A program made the position numbers and the translations under genes. 64,000 nt of DNA, taken from assembly GCF_003182255.1 (NCBI RefSeq), contig NZ_QGTQ01000004.1, forward strand, positions 237,593-301,592. Reading direction: 5' to 3'. The DNA comes from Paenibacillus cellulosilyticus. Lineage in GTDB: Bacteria > Bacillota > Bacilli > Paenibacillales > Paenibacillaceae. Shown here in pieces: positions 27,339 through 36,741 of this stretch; position 1 is the stretch's first letter, and every line of letters starts with the position of its first letter. Below the pieces are notes generated by a model. The model saw only the letters and a program-made list of their open reading frames with translations. It was not told the origin of the DNA and did not search any database.

Positions 27339-29369
27339 TTGTTATCATCTAAACTTACCAAAATGTTATATGGCGGCGACTACAACCCAGAGCAATGGGA
27401 TAAAAGTGTATGGCCTGAAGACATGCGAATGATCCGCCTCGCGGGCATGGACATCGCAACGGTTAACGTATTCTCCTGGGCAATGCTGCAGCCAAACGAC
27501 GATACCTACGATTTCTCCACGCTGGACGAAATCATGGATATGCTTCACGCAAACGGCATCTATGCTTGCTTGGCTACGAGCACAGGCGCTCATCCAGCAT
27601 GGATGGCACGCAAATACCCTGAGATTCTCCGTGTAGACTTCGACGGTCGCAAACGTAAGTTCGGCGGTCGTCACAACTCTTGTGCGAATAGCTTGGTCTA
27701 TCGTACATACTCGGCGAAGCTCGCTGGTAAAATCGCTGAGCGCTACAAGGATCACCCCGCCCTGCTGCTGTGGCACGTATCCAACGAATATGGCGGAGAA
27801 TGTTACTGTGACAACTGTGCAGCTGCATTCCGCGTATGGCTGAAGAAGAAATACGGTACGCTGGACAAGCTCAATGAGCAGTGGAATACACGTTTCTGGG
27901 GTCACACGTTCTACGATTGGGACGAGATCGTACCTCCGAACATGCTCAGCGAGCAATGGTCGCCGCGCCACACGTGCTTCCAAGGCATCTCGCTCGACTA
28001 TACCCGCTTCAACTCGGACAGCATGCTCGACTGCTACAAGCTGGAGTATGACGAGCTGAAGAAGCATACGCCTAACGTGCCAGTCACGACGAACCTGATG
28101 GGCGCGTACAAACCGCTTGATTACTTCAAGTGGGCGAAGCACATGGATATCGTATCGTGGGATAACTATCCATCTGCCGATACGCCAGTCAGCTACACAG
28201 CAATGATGCATGATCTGATGCGCGGCCTGAAGGGCGGCGAGCCTTTCCTGCTCATGGAGCAAACACCAAGCCAGCAGAACTGGCAGGCATATAACTCCCT
28301 GAAGCGTCCGGGTGTAATGGCACTGTGGAGCTACCAAGCGGTCGCTCACGGCGCAGACAGTGTAATGTTCTTCCAGCTTCGCCGCTCGGTTGGCGCTTGC
28401 GAGAAGTACCACGGCGCACTCATCGAACACGTTGGCCACGAGCATACACGCGTATTCCGCGAATGCGCACAACTCGGCAGCGAGCTGTCCCAGCTTGGCG
28501 ACAAGCTGCTGAACTCGCGCGGCAGCGCAAAAGTCGGCATTCTGTTCGATTGGGAAAACTGGTGGGCAGTTGAGTACTCCTCCGGCCCATCGGCTGCTTT
28601 GAAATATACGGACGAAGTCCACAAATATTACGATGCGCTCTACCAGCAGAACATCGCAGTCGATATGGTCGCGATGGACGCTGACTTCAGCCAATACGAT
28701 GTACTGATCGCACCTGTGATGTACATGGTGAAGCCAGGTGTCGCAGCACGTCTGGAGCAGTTCACGCAAACCGGCGGCACGTTCATCACGACGTTCTTCA
28801 GCGGCATCGTGAACGAGAACGACATCGTTACGCTTGGCGGATACCCAGGCGAGCTGCGTAACCTGCTCGGCATCTGGGCAGAAGAAATCGACGCGCTGTT
28901 CCCAGACCAACGCAACCGTATCGTCATGAACGATACGCTGGGCAAATTGAGCGGCGAATACGAATGCGGCCTGCTGTGCGACCTGCTCCATAGCGAAGGC
29001 GCGGACGTTATCGCTACGTATGGCGAAGACTTCTACAAAGGCATGCCAGTTGTTACGCGCAACCGTTTCGGTCAAGGCGAAGCTTGGTATGTTGGCTCCA
29101 GCCCTGAAGCATCGTTCCTTCAAGGCTTGCTCGGCCAAATCTGCGAAGCACGCGGCATTACCCCCATCCTCCCTGCTGTTGCAGGTGTTGAAGTCGTTAA
29201 ACGCGCGAAGGACGGCCAATCGTACGTATTCGTGCTCAATCACAACGCAGATGCACAAAGCTTCGATCTGGGCAGCGTAAGCGGCACTGAACTGCTGACA
29301 GGCGCGAAGCTTAGCGGCAGCGCTGAAGTAGCTGGTCGCGGCGTACTCATTATCGAAGAAGCGAAGTAA
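27339..29369 (+). CDS. GH42 beta-galactosidase
   Basis: Hydrolyses beta-galactosides (lactose-like disaccharides or galactan oligosaccharides) in the cytosol; no signal peptide. 676 residues. MLYGGDYNPEQWDKSVWPED opens the GH42 barrel. The acid/base Glu is in LWHVSNEYGGECYCDNC, which also holds the zinc-type cysteine cluster, and the nucleophile Glu is in FLLMEQTPSQQNW. The C-terminal trimerisation and beta domains are complete. The start is TTG at 27339 with AAGGAG nine bases upstream. Codon use is strikingly biased, suggesting high expression. Confidence 0.94.
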   Translation: MLSSKLTKMLYGGDYNPEQWDKSVWPEDMRMIRLAGMDIATVNVFSWAMLQPNDDTYDFSTLDEIMDMLHANGIYACLATSTGAHPAWMARKYPEILRVDFDGRKRKFGGRHNSCANSLVYRTYSAKLAGKIAERYKDHPALLLWHVSNEYGGECYCDNCAAAFRVWLKKKYGTLDKLNEQWNTRFWGHTFYDWDEIVPPNMLSEQWSPRHTCFQGISLDYTRFNSDSMLDCYKLEYDELKKHTPNVPVTTNLMGAYKPLDYFKWAKHMDIVSWDNYPSADTPVSYTAMMHDLMRGLKGGEPFLLMEQTPSQQNWQAYNSLKRPGVMALWSYQAVAHGADSVMFFQLRRSVGACEKYHGALIEHVGHEHTRVFRECAQLGSELSQLGDKLLNSRGSAKVGILFDWENWWAVEYSSGPSAALKYTDEVHKYYDALYQQNIAVDMVAMDADFSQYDVLIAPVMYMVKPGVAARLEQFTQTGGTFITTFFSGIVNENDIVTLGGYPGELRNLLGIWAEEIDALFPDQRNRIVMNDTLGKLSGEYECGLLCDLLHSEGADVIATYGEDFYKGMPVVTRNRFGQGEAWYVGSSPEASFLQGLLGQICEARGITPILPAVAGVEVVKRAKDGQSYVFVLNHNADAQSFDLGSVSGTELLTGAKLSGSAEVAGRGVLIIEEAK

Positions 29370-29392
29370 TGTAGGTAGGCACTGATAGATAA

Positions 29393-29433
29393 AGCCCCCG
29401 CAGTTCCACGGTGACGTGGCTGCGGGGGCTTTT
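29393..29433 (+). terminator. Terminator of the GH42 gene
   Basis: AAAGCCCCCGCAG ... CTGCGGGGGCTTTTT forms a strong stem with the T-run, about 25 bases after the stop. Confidence 0.9.
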
Positions 29434-29477
29434 TGACATTTTAAATAACAGGCGCTTGAGTCTTCGAAATAATCGTT

Positions 29478-30716
29478 TCATCTACTCTCCGACACCGTCT
29501 CACCATTCTGAAACGGACTTTGCGACTGAATGATTGCCCGCTCCTTCTTAGCTGCAGCAATGTACGCAGGCTCGCTGCCGAGCAACATCCAAGCATTCGG
29601 GATGAAGCGGAACGCGAGGTGCACAACGACAATCGAGATTACTAGCGCAGCTGCATACCCTCCCCAGATCCAAAATACATACTCTTTGACGAAGGTCGAG
29701 ATGCCAAAGCTGTATTTGCGATAAATCGCTAGAACGATCGGATGCACCAGATAGATGCCGAACGACAATTGCCCGATGACAGCCAACGTCCGATAGAGAA
29801 GCTTCCCTTCGAACAGACGATGCAGCTGAAATGCCGCCAGAAGCAGCACAAACGCAGTCAATAACGTCTGCACATTCCATAGCAGCTCATACCACAACGT
29901 ATTGTAGGAGGTATGATAAATTCTATAACTATGCCAGATCGCAACATGCGCACCAGATACCGCAAACCAAATCATTAGCAGTCCGATCACGGTGCAGCGA
30001 TCCGATTTGCGTCTTTCCTGCCAACCCCGAACCATCCAGCCATGCCAACGTTCGTAGTAAATCGCCAAGCTGGCACCAAGCAGATAGTAGGATGCATAAG
30101 AGACTGATAAGCTGCCCTTCGGCATCCATTGATAGTGATAATAATGGTTAAGGAGCACATAACCCCACTGCAGCATCATACCGATCGGAAATGCCCATGC
30201 AGACAAGCTCTTGAACCGCTTTAGGACAACGAGTACGAGCGGGAATAAAAGATAGAATTGTGCGTTTACGAATACAAAATATAAATGGGTATGTGCCGAT
30301 CCCGTCGCCAGCTTGTTCACCAAGCTCGAAAATTCACTATTAAACCCCATCCACGGTTTATGATTCATCTGGTGATTGAACACGAAATAGACAAGTGAAA
30401 TGAGTACGTACGGAACGATGATATATAGTAATCGTTTACGATAAAATTTTCGAATCAATGAGCCTGTGTCTGAACGGTCGTAGTAGTTGTAGAACAAAAC
30501 GAAACTGCTGAGAAAAATAAAACACGGTGTTCCGAATTTGAAAAATATATTCATGATATTAAAGATAGGAAAATACTTGGAGTGCAAAGCGCTCACGGCA
30601 GCCGCGGTCGAAGATGAATGAACACTGATGACGCCGAATAAGGCGAACGCGCGGAACAAATCAAGCTGTGGCAGCTTCGACCTCACGCGCTGCTTGGCAG
30701 GTTGAACAGTTTTCAC
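29478..30716 (-). CDS. Membrane acyltransferase (acyltransferase 3 / OafA-YrhL type)
   Basis: 412 residues with about ten hydrophobic helices. The N-terminal QLDLFRAFALFGVISVHSSST carries the family Arg and active-site His. It should move an acyl group onto an extracytoplasmic acceptor such as a polysaccharide or wall glycan; the acceptor cannot be read from sequence. There is no SGNH domain. The start is GTG behind AGGGAGGG. It is a single gene on the minus strand. Confidence 0.85.
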   Translation of the reverse strand: MKTVQPAKQRVRSKLPQLDLFRAFALFGVISVHSSSTAAAVSALHSKYFPIFNIMNIFFKFGTPCFIFLSSFVLFYNYYDRSDTGSLIRKFYRKRLLYIIVPYVLISLVYFVFNHQMNHKPWMGFNSEFSSLVNKLATGSAHTHLYFVFVNAQFYLLFPLVLVVLKRFKSLSAWAFPIGMMLQWGYVLLNHYYHYQWMPKGSLSVSYASYYLLGASLAIYYERWHGWMVRGWQERRKSDRCTVIGLLMIWFAVSGAHVAIWHSYRIYHTSYNTLWYELLWNVQTLLTAFVLLLAAFQLHRLFEGKLLYRTLAVIGQLSFGIYLVHPIVLAIYRKYSFGISTFVKEYVFWIWGGYAAALVISIVVVHLAFRFIPNAWMLLGSEPAYIAAAKKERAIIQSQSPFQNGETVSESR

Positions 30717-30911
30717 AAAAAACCCTCCCTAATGCTCACAATAAGCCTCCCACTTCCAGATTCGAAATGAATTGTATACTTTTAGGAGATCCATGAAAGT
30801 AGACGCTTACAATCGTACAAAGGTTGCTGTATTTTGTTTATTTTTTTTAATAGATTCTCTAAGTATACAATAAATCTTTCCAGAAAGTGACTCCAAGCCC
30901 GTTTACATCAT

Positions 30912-30946
30912 AAAAAAAGCTTGCCACCCACAATGGGCAGCAAGCT
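30912..30946 (-). terminator. Terminator of the aldose epimerase gene
   Basis: AGCTTGCTGCCC / GGGTGGCAAGCT with a short loop, followed by seven T on the leftward strand. Confidence 0.85.
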
Positions 30947-30972
30947 CTCCACATCCATTTCATTACCGACAA

Positions 30973-31980
30973 TTAAGCAAGTTTCTCCGTGTATAAACGG
31001 CTCGTCTCGCTCCAGGAATCACCTGGCTGCAGCAATACGAAACCTTTCGTCTCGTCTGGCAGGTCTACGTTTGGCGCGTCTACCAGGTTGATTTGCGGCT
31101 CTGGGCAGAAGAAGCCTGCCGAAGCGCCGTTGTTCCAAATCATCCACTGCTTGTAGTTCACACCTGCATCATACACCAGCTTCACGCCGATACGGTGGTC
31201 AACAACCTCTGCGAAGTTGCGGCCATTTACTGGCGCTGCCGAGTAGTGGTTATCCAGCGACTCTGCATAAGGCGATCCACCTTGTGGCGATTTCATCGCT
31301 TCTTCTGCAGCTGTCATCGGAATTGTGCCACCTGTTGGCAGCATACGCTCGTCGAGCTCCCAACGTACGCCGGTCGTTACGTGTGCTGTTACATCAGCTT
31401 TCGAGCTCTCTGGCGCGAATGGTGCGTTAATGGCTGTGTGGTAGCCAAGCAAGCAAGGAAGCTGTTTGTCGCCATTGTTCGTAACCGTGCTCTTCTGTTC
31501 CAGTCCGTTAGCCGACAATGCATAACGAATTTCGATCTGGAAGCGGTGCGGCAGTACGCTGTAGACGCTGTCGTTCTCGTCTACAACATAACGAACGACT
31601 ACGTAGCTCTCTTGATCGTTGGCACCTTGGTCCACAACGTCCCAAGCCGCTTTATAGAAGAAGCCGTGCAGATGGTTGCCCGTCGCCGTCTCATTCACTG
31701 GAAGGTTGTACGAGATACCAGCCGCTTCGAACTTACCGTCACGGTAACGGTTCGGAGGGAACAACACCGGGATGCCATACACAGCTGGTGCTTCACGGAA
31801 CGAATCCATTGCTGCCTCTTCCGGCTCACGCAGGAACTTATATCCTGCTTCTACGTCGCGGAATGCAACGAGGTTCGCACCGATCTCTGGCAGCAAAGCT
31901 GCTTCATACTTACCAAAGCGAAGCCATACGGCCTTCTCGCCGTAGAACGATCCAATTACTGCTTCATTCGCCATTTTCAA
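30973..31980 (-). CDS. Aldose 1-epimerase family protein
   Basis: 335 residues with a galactose-mutarotase-like fold: FGKYEAALLPEIGANLVAF, GIPVLFPPNRYRDGKF, the conserved His in NHLHGFFYKAAW, and LLGYHTAINAPF near the middle. It interconverts anomers of aldohexoses or related sugars. The start is either TTG at 31980 or the ATG two codons later; AGGGG fits the TTG better. It is divergent from the serpin gene, with no sugar operon attached, so its substrate is open. Confidence 0.83.
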   Translation of the reverse strand: MKMANEAVIGSFYGEKAVWLRFGKYEAALLPEIGANLVAFRDVEAGYKFLREPEEAAMDSFREAPAVYGIPVLFPPNRYRDGKFEAAGISYNLPVNETATGNHLHGFFYKAAWDVVDQGANDQESYVVVRYVVDENDSVYSVLPHRFQIEIRYALSANGLEQKSTVTNNGDKQLPCLLGYHTAINAPFAPESSKADVTAHVTTGVRWELDERMLPTGGTIPMTAAEEAMKSPQGGSPYAESLDNHYSAAPVNGRNFAEVVDHRIGVKLVYDAGVNYKQWMIWNNGASAGFFCPEPQINLVDAPNVDLPDETKGFVLLQPGDSWSETSRLYTEKLA

Positions 31981-32060
31981 TCACTGCCCCTAATCCATTA
32001 ATAGATTTATTACATACTTCACGTTTTTAATTATACGAAGGATAAGGTGTCAGGGGCAAA

Positions 32061-32090
32061 CGTTTTCAACCGTTTCCTACCGTTTCACCG
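32061..32090. promoter_or_regulatory. Three 10-base repeats between epimerase and serpin genes
   Basis: CGTTTTCAAC, CGTTTCCTAC and CGTTTCACCG follow each other with an exact 10-base period, one helical turn, in the divergent gap. The first overlaps a sequence resembling a catabolite-responsive element on the minus strand (TGAAAACGTTTGCC, two mismatches). Probably an operator for either gene. Confidence 0.45.
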
Positions 32091-32175
32091 AAACTTTTTC
32101 CATACAAGGACCGTTAAAGATGGCAAGAAACGTTCCATTATACAAATAGAACATGATATTAGAGGGGGCTTCATC

Positions 32176-33447
32176 ATGAATTACAAGCGTATCGCTTTCA
32201 TTGGGTTAGCGTCGCTTCTACTTGCTGGAAGCTTAACGGCATGCGGCAGCTCCAAGGCAAAGTCACAAGCAGCTATCTCGATGGAGAATCGAGATAAGCT
32301 GGCAGCACAAGCTGATCAACCCATTATCCAAGCTTCAAACAACCTCGGCCTTCGACTGCACCAGCAGTTATTGAAAGAGAAGCCTGGCCAGAACGTATTC
32401 CTATCGCCGGTTAGCATCTCCACTGCGCTTGCTATGGTCTATAACGGCAGCGGCGGTGAGACGAAGACTGAGCTTGAGCGCGTGCTTGGGTGGACGAACA
32501 AGTCGGTTGACGAGATCAATACTGGCTATCGGGAGCTGCTAAAGCTGCTTAACCAGCCGGGTGAAGGCATTACGTTGAACATCGCCGATTCGGTCTGGCA
32601 TAACTCGCGGATCGCAGTTGATCCGAATTTCTCCTCTACCATAAAGAACAGCTATGAAGCGGAAGAACAAGCAATCGACGTCGACAAGCCAGAGAAGTCC
32701 GCCAAACAGATCAACGATTGGATCTCTGATCATACGTCCGGAATGATTGACAAACTGATTGAGCCCGATTCAATTGATGCTAGTCTTGTCATGGTTCTTC
32801 TCAATGCCGTCTATTTCAATGGAACGTGGAAGGATCAGTTCGATGCCAGCTTTACGATGGATCATGAGTTCCTGCTCGCAGACGGTTCGAGGCAGTCGTT
32901 ACCGTTCATGAATCGATCCGGTCGATATTCGTACACGAAGAACGATGATTATGAAGCGATTCGTCTACCTTACGGCCAAGGACAAATGTCGATGGTGATC
33001 CTGCTTCCTAGCGCGGGCAGCACGCTTGAAGCTCTTCAAGACAAACTATGGAACGGCAAAATTGGATTGTTCGATCAATGGCGGGAAAGTTACGGTCAGA
33101 TCCGTCTGCCGAAATTCAGCATCGGGTACACCACATCTCTGAAAGAAGCCCTTCAAGCACTGAGCATGAAGCTCTCCTTTACGGATGCAGCTGACTTCTC
33201 TAGCTTATCCAGCGAGCCAGATGTGTTCATCTCTGAAATCAAACACAAAAGCATCATTGACGTAAGCGAGGAAGGCACGAAGGCTGCTGCTGTCACATCA
33301 ATTGAAGCGACCACATCCTCTGCAGAAGTCGTTAACGAGCCCTTCGATATGGTCGTCGATCGTCCATTCTTCCTTGCTATTGTTGATGAGCAAAGTGATG
33401 CTTTGTTGTTCTCCGGCTCGATCTACAACCCGGCGGATACACAGTAG
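32176..33447 (+). CDS. Lipoprotein serpin (serine protease inhibitor family)
   Basis: 423 residues. A lipoprotein signal ends LLAGSLTACGSS, so it is anchored outside the membrane. A full serpin fold follows (NVFLSPVSISTALAMVYNGS, LLNAVYFNGTWKDQF, PFFLAIVDEQSDALLFSGSI). The hinge VSEEGTKAAAVTSIEATTSS has the small residues at P15-P9 needed for loop insertion, so it is probably inhibitory; counting from the hinge puts P1-P1' near Ser-Ser, which would suit an elastase- or subtilisin-like target. ATG at 32176 with GAGGGGGC upstream. Confidence 0.92.
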   Translation: MNYKRIAFIGLASLLLAGSLTACGSSKAKSQAAISMENRDKLAAQADQPIIQASNNLGLRLHQQLLKEKPGQNVFLSPVSISTALAMVYNGSGGETKTELERVLGWTNKSVDEINTGYRELLKLLNQPGEGITLNIADSVWHNSRIAVDPNFSSTIKNSYEAEEQAIDVDKPEKSAKQINDWISDHTSGMIDKLIEPDSIDASLVMVLLNAVYFNGTWKDQFDASFTMDHEFLLADGSRQSLPFMNRSGRYSYTKNDDYEAIRLPYGQGQMSMVILLPSAGSTLEALQDKLWNGKIGLFDQWRESYGQIRLPKFSIGYTTSLKEALQALSMKLSFTDAADFSSLSSEPDVFISEIKHKSIIDVSEEGTKAAAVTSIEATTSSAEVVNEPFDMVVDRPFFLAIVDEQSDALLFSGSIYNPADTQ

Positions 33448-33472
33448 TCGTTGTAGTCATAACATGGAAAAG

Positions 33473-33514
33473 AAGCTGGCCCCTATCGATTATTCGATCG
33501 GAAGCCAGCTTCTA
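33473..33514 (+). terminator. Terminator of the serpin gene
   Basis: AGAAGCTGGC and GCCAGCTTCT pair around an inner GATCG/CGATC loop region, followed by T-rich sequence; it may act in both directions. Confidence 0.75.
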
Positions 33515-33546
33515 TTCTTAATCATTCAATTAAAATAAGATCGTTG

Positions 33547-34194
33547 TTATACAATCTCGTTCCAGAACGTTACTTCTTCTAGTTTCAGACGAACGGATGC
33601 ATGTGCTTCAACTGCAGCTTTACCTACTGCGATCAGCATAACCGTCTCGTACCGTTCTGGCACTTGGAACATCTCATTGAATTGCGCTTTGTTGAAGCCG
33701 CCCATCGGTACGGTATCATACCCGTGCTCTTTTGCTACGAGCATGAACTGCATCGAGACAAGACCTGCGTCGACAAGACCGATATCTTTGGCAACGTCCG
33801 TCTTACGATAAGGCGAGCTTTCGCTTACAATACGTTCAACCATGCGCGTTTTCGTCTCTTGATCCATAAAGCCAATCTCAACAGCGCGGGAGTAAATCGT
33901 CTCTGCGTGACGATACGATTCTTTGTCAGCCAGGATCGCAACGATATGCGAAGCATTCACGACCTGCTGCTGGTTGAAGGCGATCGGAAGCAGCTGTTCT
34001 TTCTTCGCTTGGTCATCAATGACGAGGAAACGCCAAGGCTGCATGTTGCTTGACGATGGAGCGAGAGTCGCTTCCTCGATCATTTGCTTCATTTCTTCCG
34101 TCGAGATGCGGAATGTTGGATCATATTTGCGAACAGAGTGACGCTCGCGGATGACCGTCTGGAAATCTTGTTTTTCTACTTTTGTTTGTACCAT
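33547..34194 (-). CDS. Nitroreductase family flavoprotein
   Basis: 215 residues, an FMN-dependent NAD(P)H oxidoreductase of the nitro-FMN family. ERHSVRKYDP holds the FMN-phosphate contacts, EATLAPSSSNMQPWRFLVI is the second FMN motif, and DAGLVSMQFMLVAKEHGYDTVPMGGF is the third. The start chosen is ATG at 34194 behind GGAGGG. It follows an Rrf2 regulator on the same strand, which suggests control by redox or nitrosative signals. Confidence 0.88.
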   Translation of the reverse strand: MVQTKVEKQDFQTVIRERHSVRKYDPTFRISTEEMKQMIEEATLAPSSSNMQPWRFLVIDDQAKKEQLLPIAFNQQQVVNASHIVAILADKESYRHAETIYSRAVEIGFMDQETKTRMVERIVSESSPYRKTDVAKDIGLVDAGLVSMQFMLVAKEHGYDTVPMGGFNKAQFNEMFQVPERYETVMLIAVGKAAVEAHASVRLKLEEVTFWNEIV

Positions 34195-34364
34195 TTGGAA
34201 TCCCTCCACTATCCGTGTAAATTTCTGCACAGTTAACCTTAAAAAAGGCTGCTGATGGCCGTCTACGTTCGTCGCTAAGCATTAACTGTTAATAATAATC
34301 CACAGTATATGCGATAAATAACGGCGCTGTCAACAACGCCGTGATCAGATGTATAAAGTGCTGT

Positions 34365-34802
34365 TCAACCCCGCAATCGCGCTGCATATTGCTCTACCGT
34401 GTGCTGCTGCATAACCGCAAGCATGCTTTGATCGAGCTCCGCCAATAGATCGCTGAATGCTTCTTTCATTTGCATGCCGAATGGATGCGGGCCTGTAGCC
34501 TCTCCCATCGTCCTGCACAGCTCACCGTTAATTTGCAGTGCGCTGTAAATGTCAGCCAACGTAATCGTGTCAGGTTGGCGCAGCAAGCGATATCCGCCGT
34601 CCCTACCTTCCCGCGTCTCGATGAGTCCAGCTCTTGCAAGCTGTCCCATAATTCTGCGAAGCAGCGTCGCCTCTGATTGAAGCCGCTCTGCTAGCACGCA
34701 GCTCGGGCACGACTGAGCATTAATCGCAAGAACAACCATAGCTTGCACCGCTAATCCGAAGGTACGAAAGCTCGGCGGACAGCTCTTACGAATTTCCGTC
34801 AT
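34365..34802 (-). CDS. Rrf2 family transcriptional regulator (cysteine-containing)
   Basis: 145 residues: Rrf2 winged helix with SEATLLRRIMGQLARAGLIE and TREGRDGGYRLLRQPDTITL. It has cysteines at 8, 32 and 35 (SCPSC) and one more near 95 (GELCRTMG). Fe-S Rrf2 proteins use three clustered cysteines in the second half, so this pattern is different and may be a thiol switch; that is inference. It precedes the nitroreductase gene, its likely target. Confidence 0.82.
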   Translation of the reverse strand: MTEIRKSCPPSFRTFGLAVQAMVVLAINAQSCPSCVLAERLQSEATLLRRIMGQLARAGLIETREGRDGGYRLLRQPDTITLADIYSALQINGELCRTMGEATGPHPFGMQMKEAFSDLLAELDQSMLAVMQQHTVEQYAARLRG

Positions 34803-34983
34803 GTGGTGTCCTCTCTCCTTATCTTAAGTTCGCTACATGTCGATCTCACTCACCTACTATAGCTCATCAGCAATGTTTTGACTAGAGTGCAATCGTACAA
34901 GCATAAAACCTAAACAGACCACCATAAATTGTTAGTACGCCTACCAAATCCGACGATCGGCGGCGTAAGAGGGAGGAATCACC

Positions 34984-35664
34984 ATGAATACCGATCCTGT
35001 GTGGAAAACATCGTCAAGTAAGGCAGATGTACAGCACAAAGACGCTGATGCTGCTGATAACCGATTCGAATTCACACTGCCGTCTGCATGGCTGGGGCGG
35101 CAAGAACCCAACGCTTGGGCCGGGTTATTCGTGCATTCCGGCAGCGTCAAGCTCGATGCAGTTCCTGGGATGTCTCATACCTTCCATGTGATGACGCAGG
35201 CCGCTTCGAATCAAGACCACGAAATCGATGAAACGAGCCCTCGCATCGTTTCGCTGCAATCCATTGTAAGACGTCTAGATAAGAGCGAGAGCGAACATAC
35301 AGAAACGGAAACACCACTACAGCAGCTGGATTGTCTACGTTTCGTTCAGGCAGACATTGCAAAACTCCCTTATGAGGATGGCAAGTACGACATCGTATTC
35401 GGACTATCGGTACTTCATCGGCTCAATACCGAGGATGCACAAGAAGCATTGGACGAATTTCTACGCGTGTTAAAAATGAGCGGATTGCTTGTCCTCACAT
35501 TCGATGAAAGCTTCTCCGACTTCCCCACCTTCGCACGTATGGTCCGCGCATGCGGCTTCTCGTTTGCTGGCGAGTTCGATTCCTACCTGCCCGATGAAGC
35601 CCATAAACCCGGAGCGAAGGGAAGACTGTATGCATTTCGAGCAGAGGAGACTTTCCCTTCGTAG
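34984..35664 (+). CDS. Methyltransferase-like protein lacking the SAM-binding motif I
   Basis: 226 residues. The second half looks like a class I methyltransferase: LRFVQADIAKLPYEDGKYD, DIVFGLSVLHRL, then EFLRVLKMSGLLVLTFDESF. The first half (to about 115) has no glycine-rich motif I and no recognisable fold; it begins MNTDPVWKTSSSKADV and is polar. It may be a degenerate or repurposed methyltransferase. ATG with GGGAGGAATCACC upstream. Confidence 0.55.
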   Translation: MNTDPVWKTSSSKADVQHKDADAADNRFEFTLPSAWLGRQEPNAWAGLFVHSGSVKLDAVPGMSHTFHVMTQAASNQDHEIDETSPRIVSLQSIVRRLDKSESEHTETETPLQQLDCLRFVQADIAKLPYEDGKYDIVFGLSVLHRLNTEDAQEALDEFLRVLKMSGLLVLTFDESFSDFPTFARMVRACGFSFAGEFDSYLPDEAHKPGAKGRLYAFRAEETFPS

Positions 35665-35683
35665 TAAACCAGGAAACAAAAGA

Positions 35684-35726
35684 CCGTTCCAATCGCGATT
35701 AAGCGAACACGGAAACGGTCTTTTTT
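35684..35726 (+). terminator. Terminator after the methyltransferase-like gene
   Basis: AAAAGACCGTTCC ... GGAAACGGTCTTTTTT forms a clear stem and T-run 20 bases past the stop. Confidence 0.85.
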
Positions 35727-35746
35727 GTTGCCTAATAAGCAAATAA

Positions 35747-35881
35747 TTAAGAGCAGCTGCCTGGCTTCTTTTTCTTCGGTAAGTTGCCGCTTTCTCCCGT
35801 TAATCCCGCGCCAAATTGCTCGACACGAGATGGAGAAGCCGCTGGGCCGTCATTTCTCGGCTTGCTGTTGCGACCTGACAT
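35747..35881 (-). CDS. Very small basic protein, possibly YuzL-like
   Basis: A 44-residue peptide, MSGRNSKPRNDGPAASPSRV then EQFGAGLTGESG and a lysine-rich end KKKKPGSCS. The ATG is preceded by GGAGGTGATGTC, a strong site. The G-x-G-x-TGE pattern and basic ends resemble small spore-type YuzL proteins, but similarity is short and the call is tentative. Confidence 0.55.
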   Translation of the reverse strand: MSGRNSKPRNDGPAASPSRVEQFGAGLTGESGNLPKKKKPGSCS

Positions 35882-36002
35882 GACATCACCTCCAACAGCA
35901 TTTAGGATACGCTAGCGGGGTGATGAGCATGCGAGCTAGGTTTTACCACTCTGGCATTTGAAACATACCTCACTGCTCAAGAAAGGTGAATGCTGTGACT
36001 TG

Positions 36003-36713
36003 TTACCGAACATGCTTATGAACAATTTCTTCGACATGCTGCAAATGCTCCCGCATCGCTTCCGATGCCAACTGCGGCTCACCGGCTGCTATAGCCTCAT
36101 AGATCGCAGAATGCTCACGATACAATTGCTGCGCAATATCACGATTGGCGTATATTTCAACGCGACGAACATCACGTATTGCATTTGCCGTTTGCAGCAT
36201 AATCGTCTCAAACAGCTGCACAATAATTGAATTGTGCGTCGCATGCGCAAGTCCTTGATGGAAGGCGAGATCCAATCGTTCGCCTTCTGCATCGTTTCCT
36301 GCTGCCTCTTGCATTTGATCGACGATCGCCTTCAAGTTGGCCAGATCGGCCTCGGTCCGTTTACGTGCGGCAATCGCTGCATTCGAGCTCTCGAGCGACT
36401 GCCTCGCTTCGAGCAGCTCAAGCAATGTAGATCCTTGCAGTTGAAGCGCATCGAGCGCACCAGCAGCTTCGCTAAGCGGTTGTTCTCGTATAACGCGGCA
36501 TACGCCGCCCTGCCGAATCTCCAGAAGACCTACGGCCTTAAGCGCGCTCAGTGCTTCACGCATCGTCGAGCGGCCGACACCAAACCGCTCCGACATCTCC
36601 TTCGTGGAGGGCAGCTTGTCGCCTACCTTCAGCTTGCCGCTCGTAATCATGCCACGAATTTGTTCCGTTATCTCTTCGTAATGGTTACGCCTCTCCAGCT
36701 TCTCTATCTCCAC
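36003..36713 (-). CDS. lutR: GntR/FadR family regulator of the lactate operon (LutR-like)
   Basis: 236 residues: N-terminal GntR winged helix (GDKLPSTKEMSERFGVGRST, MREALSALKAVGLLE) and a C-terminal FCD ligand-binding domain with histidines in DLAFHQGLAHATHNSII and YREHSAIYEAI. Bacillus LutR represses lutABC and responds to lactate. Its position 28 bases downstream of lutC supports the same role. The start is GTG behind GGAGGC. Confidence 0.85.
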   Translation of the reverse strand: MEIEKLERRNHYEEITEQIRGMITSGKLKVGDKLPSTKEMSERFGVGRSTMREALSALKAVGLLEIRQGGVCRVIREQPLSEAAGALDALQLQGSTLLELLEARQSLESSNAAIAARKRTEADLANLKAIVDQMQEAAGNDAEGERLDLAFHQGLAHATHNSIIVQLFETIMLQTANAIRDVRRVEIYANRDIAQQLYREHSAIYEAIAAGEPQLASEAMREHLQHVEEIVHKHVR

Positions 36714-36741
36714 GCCAGCAAGCCTCCGTTTCTACGTCACC

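Noticed and set aside
27366..29258. A 630-codon open frame on the minus strand opposite the GH42 gene.
   Set aside because: GH42 motifs are complete on the plus strand; the antisense product has no recognisable domain and unusual Val/Cys/His composition.
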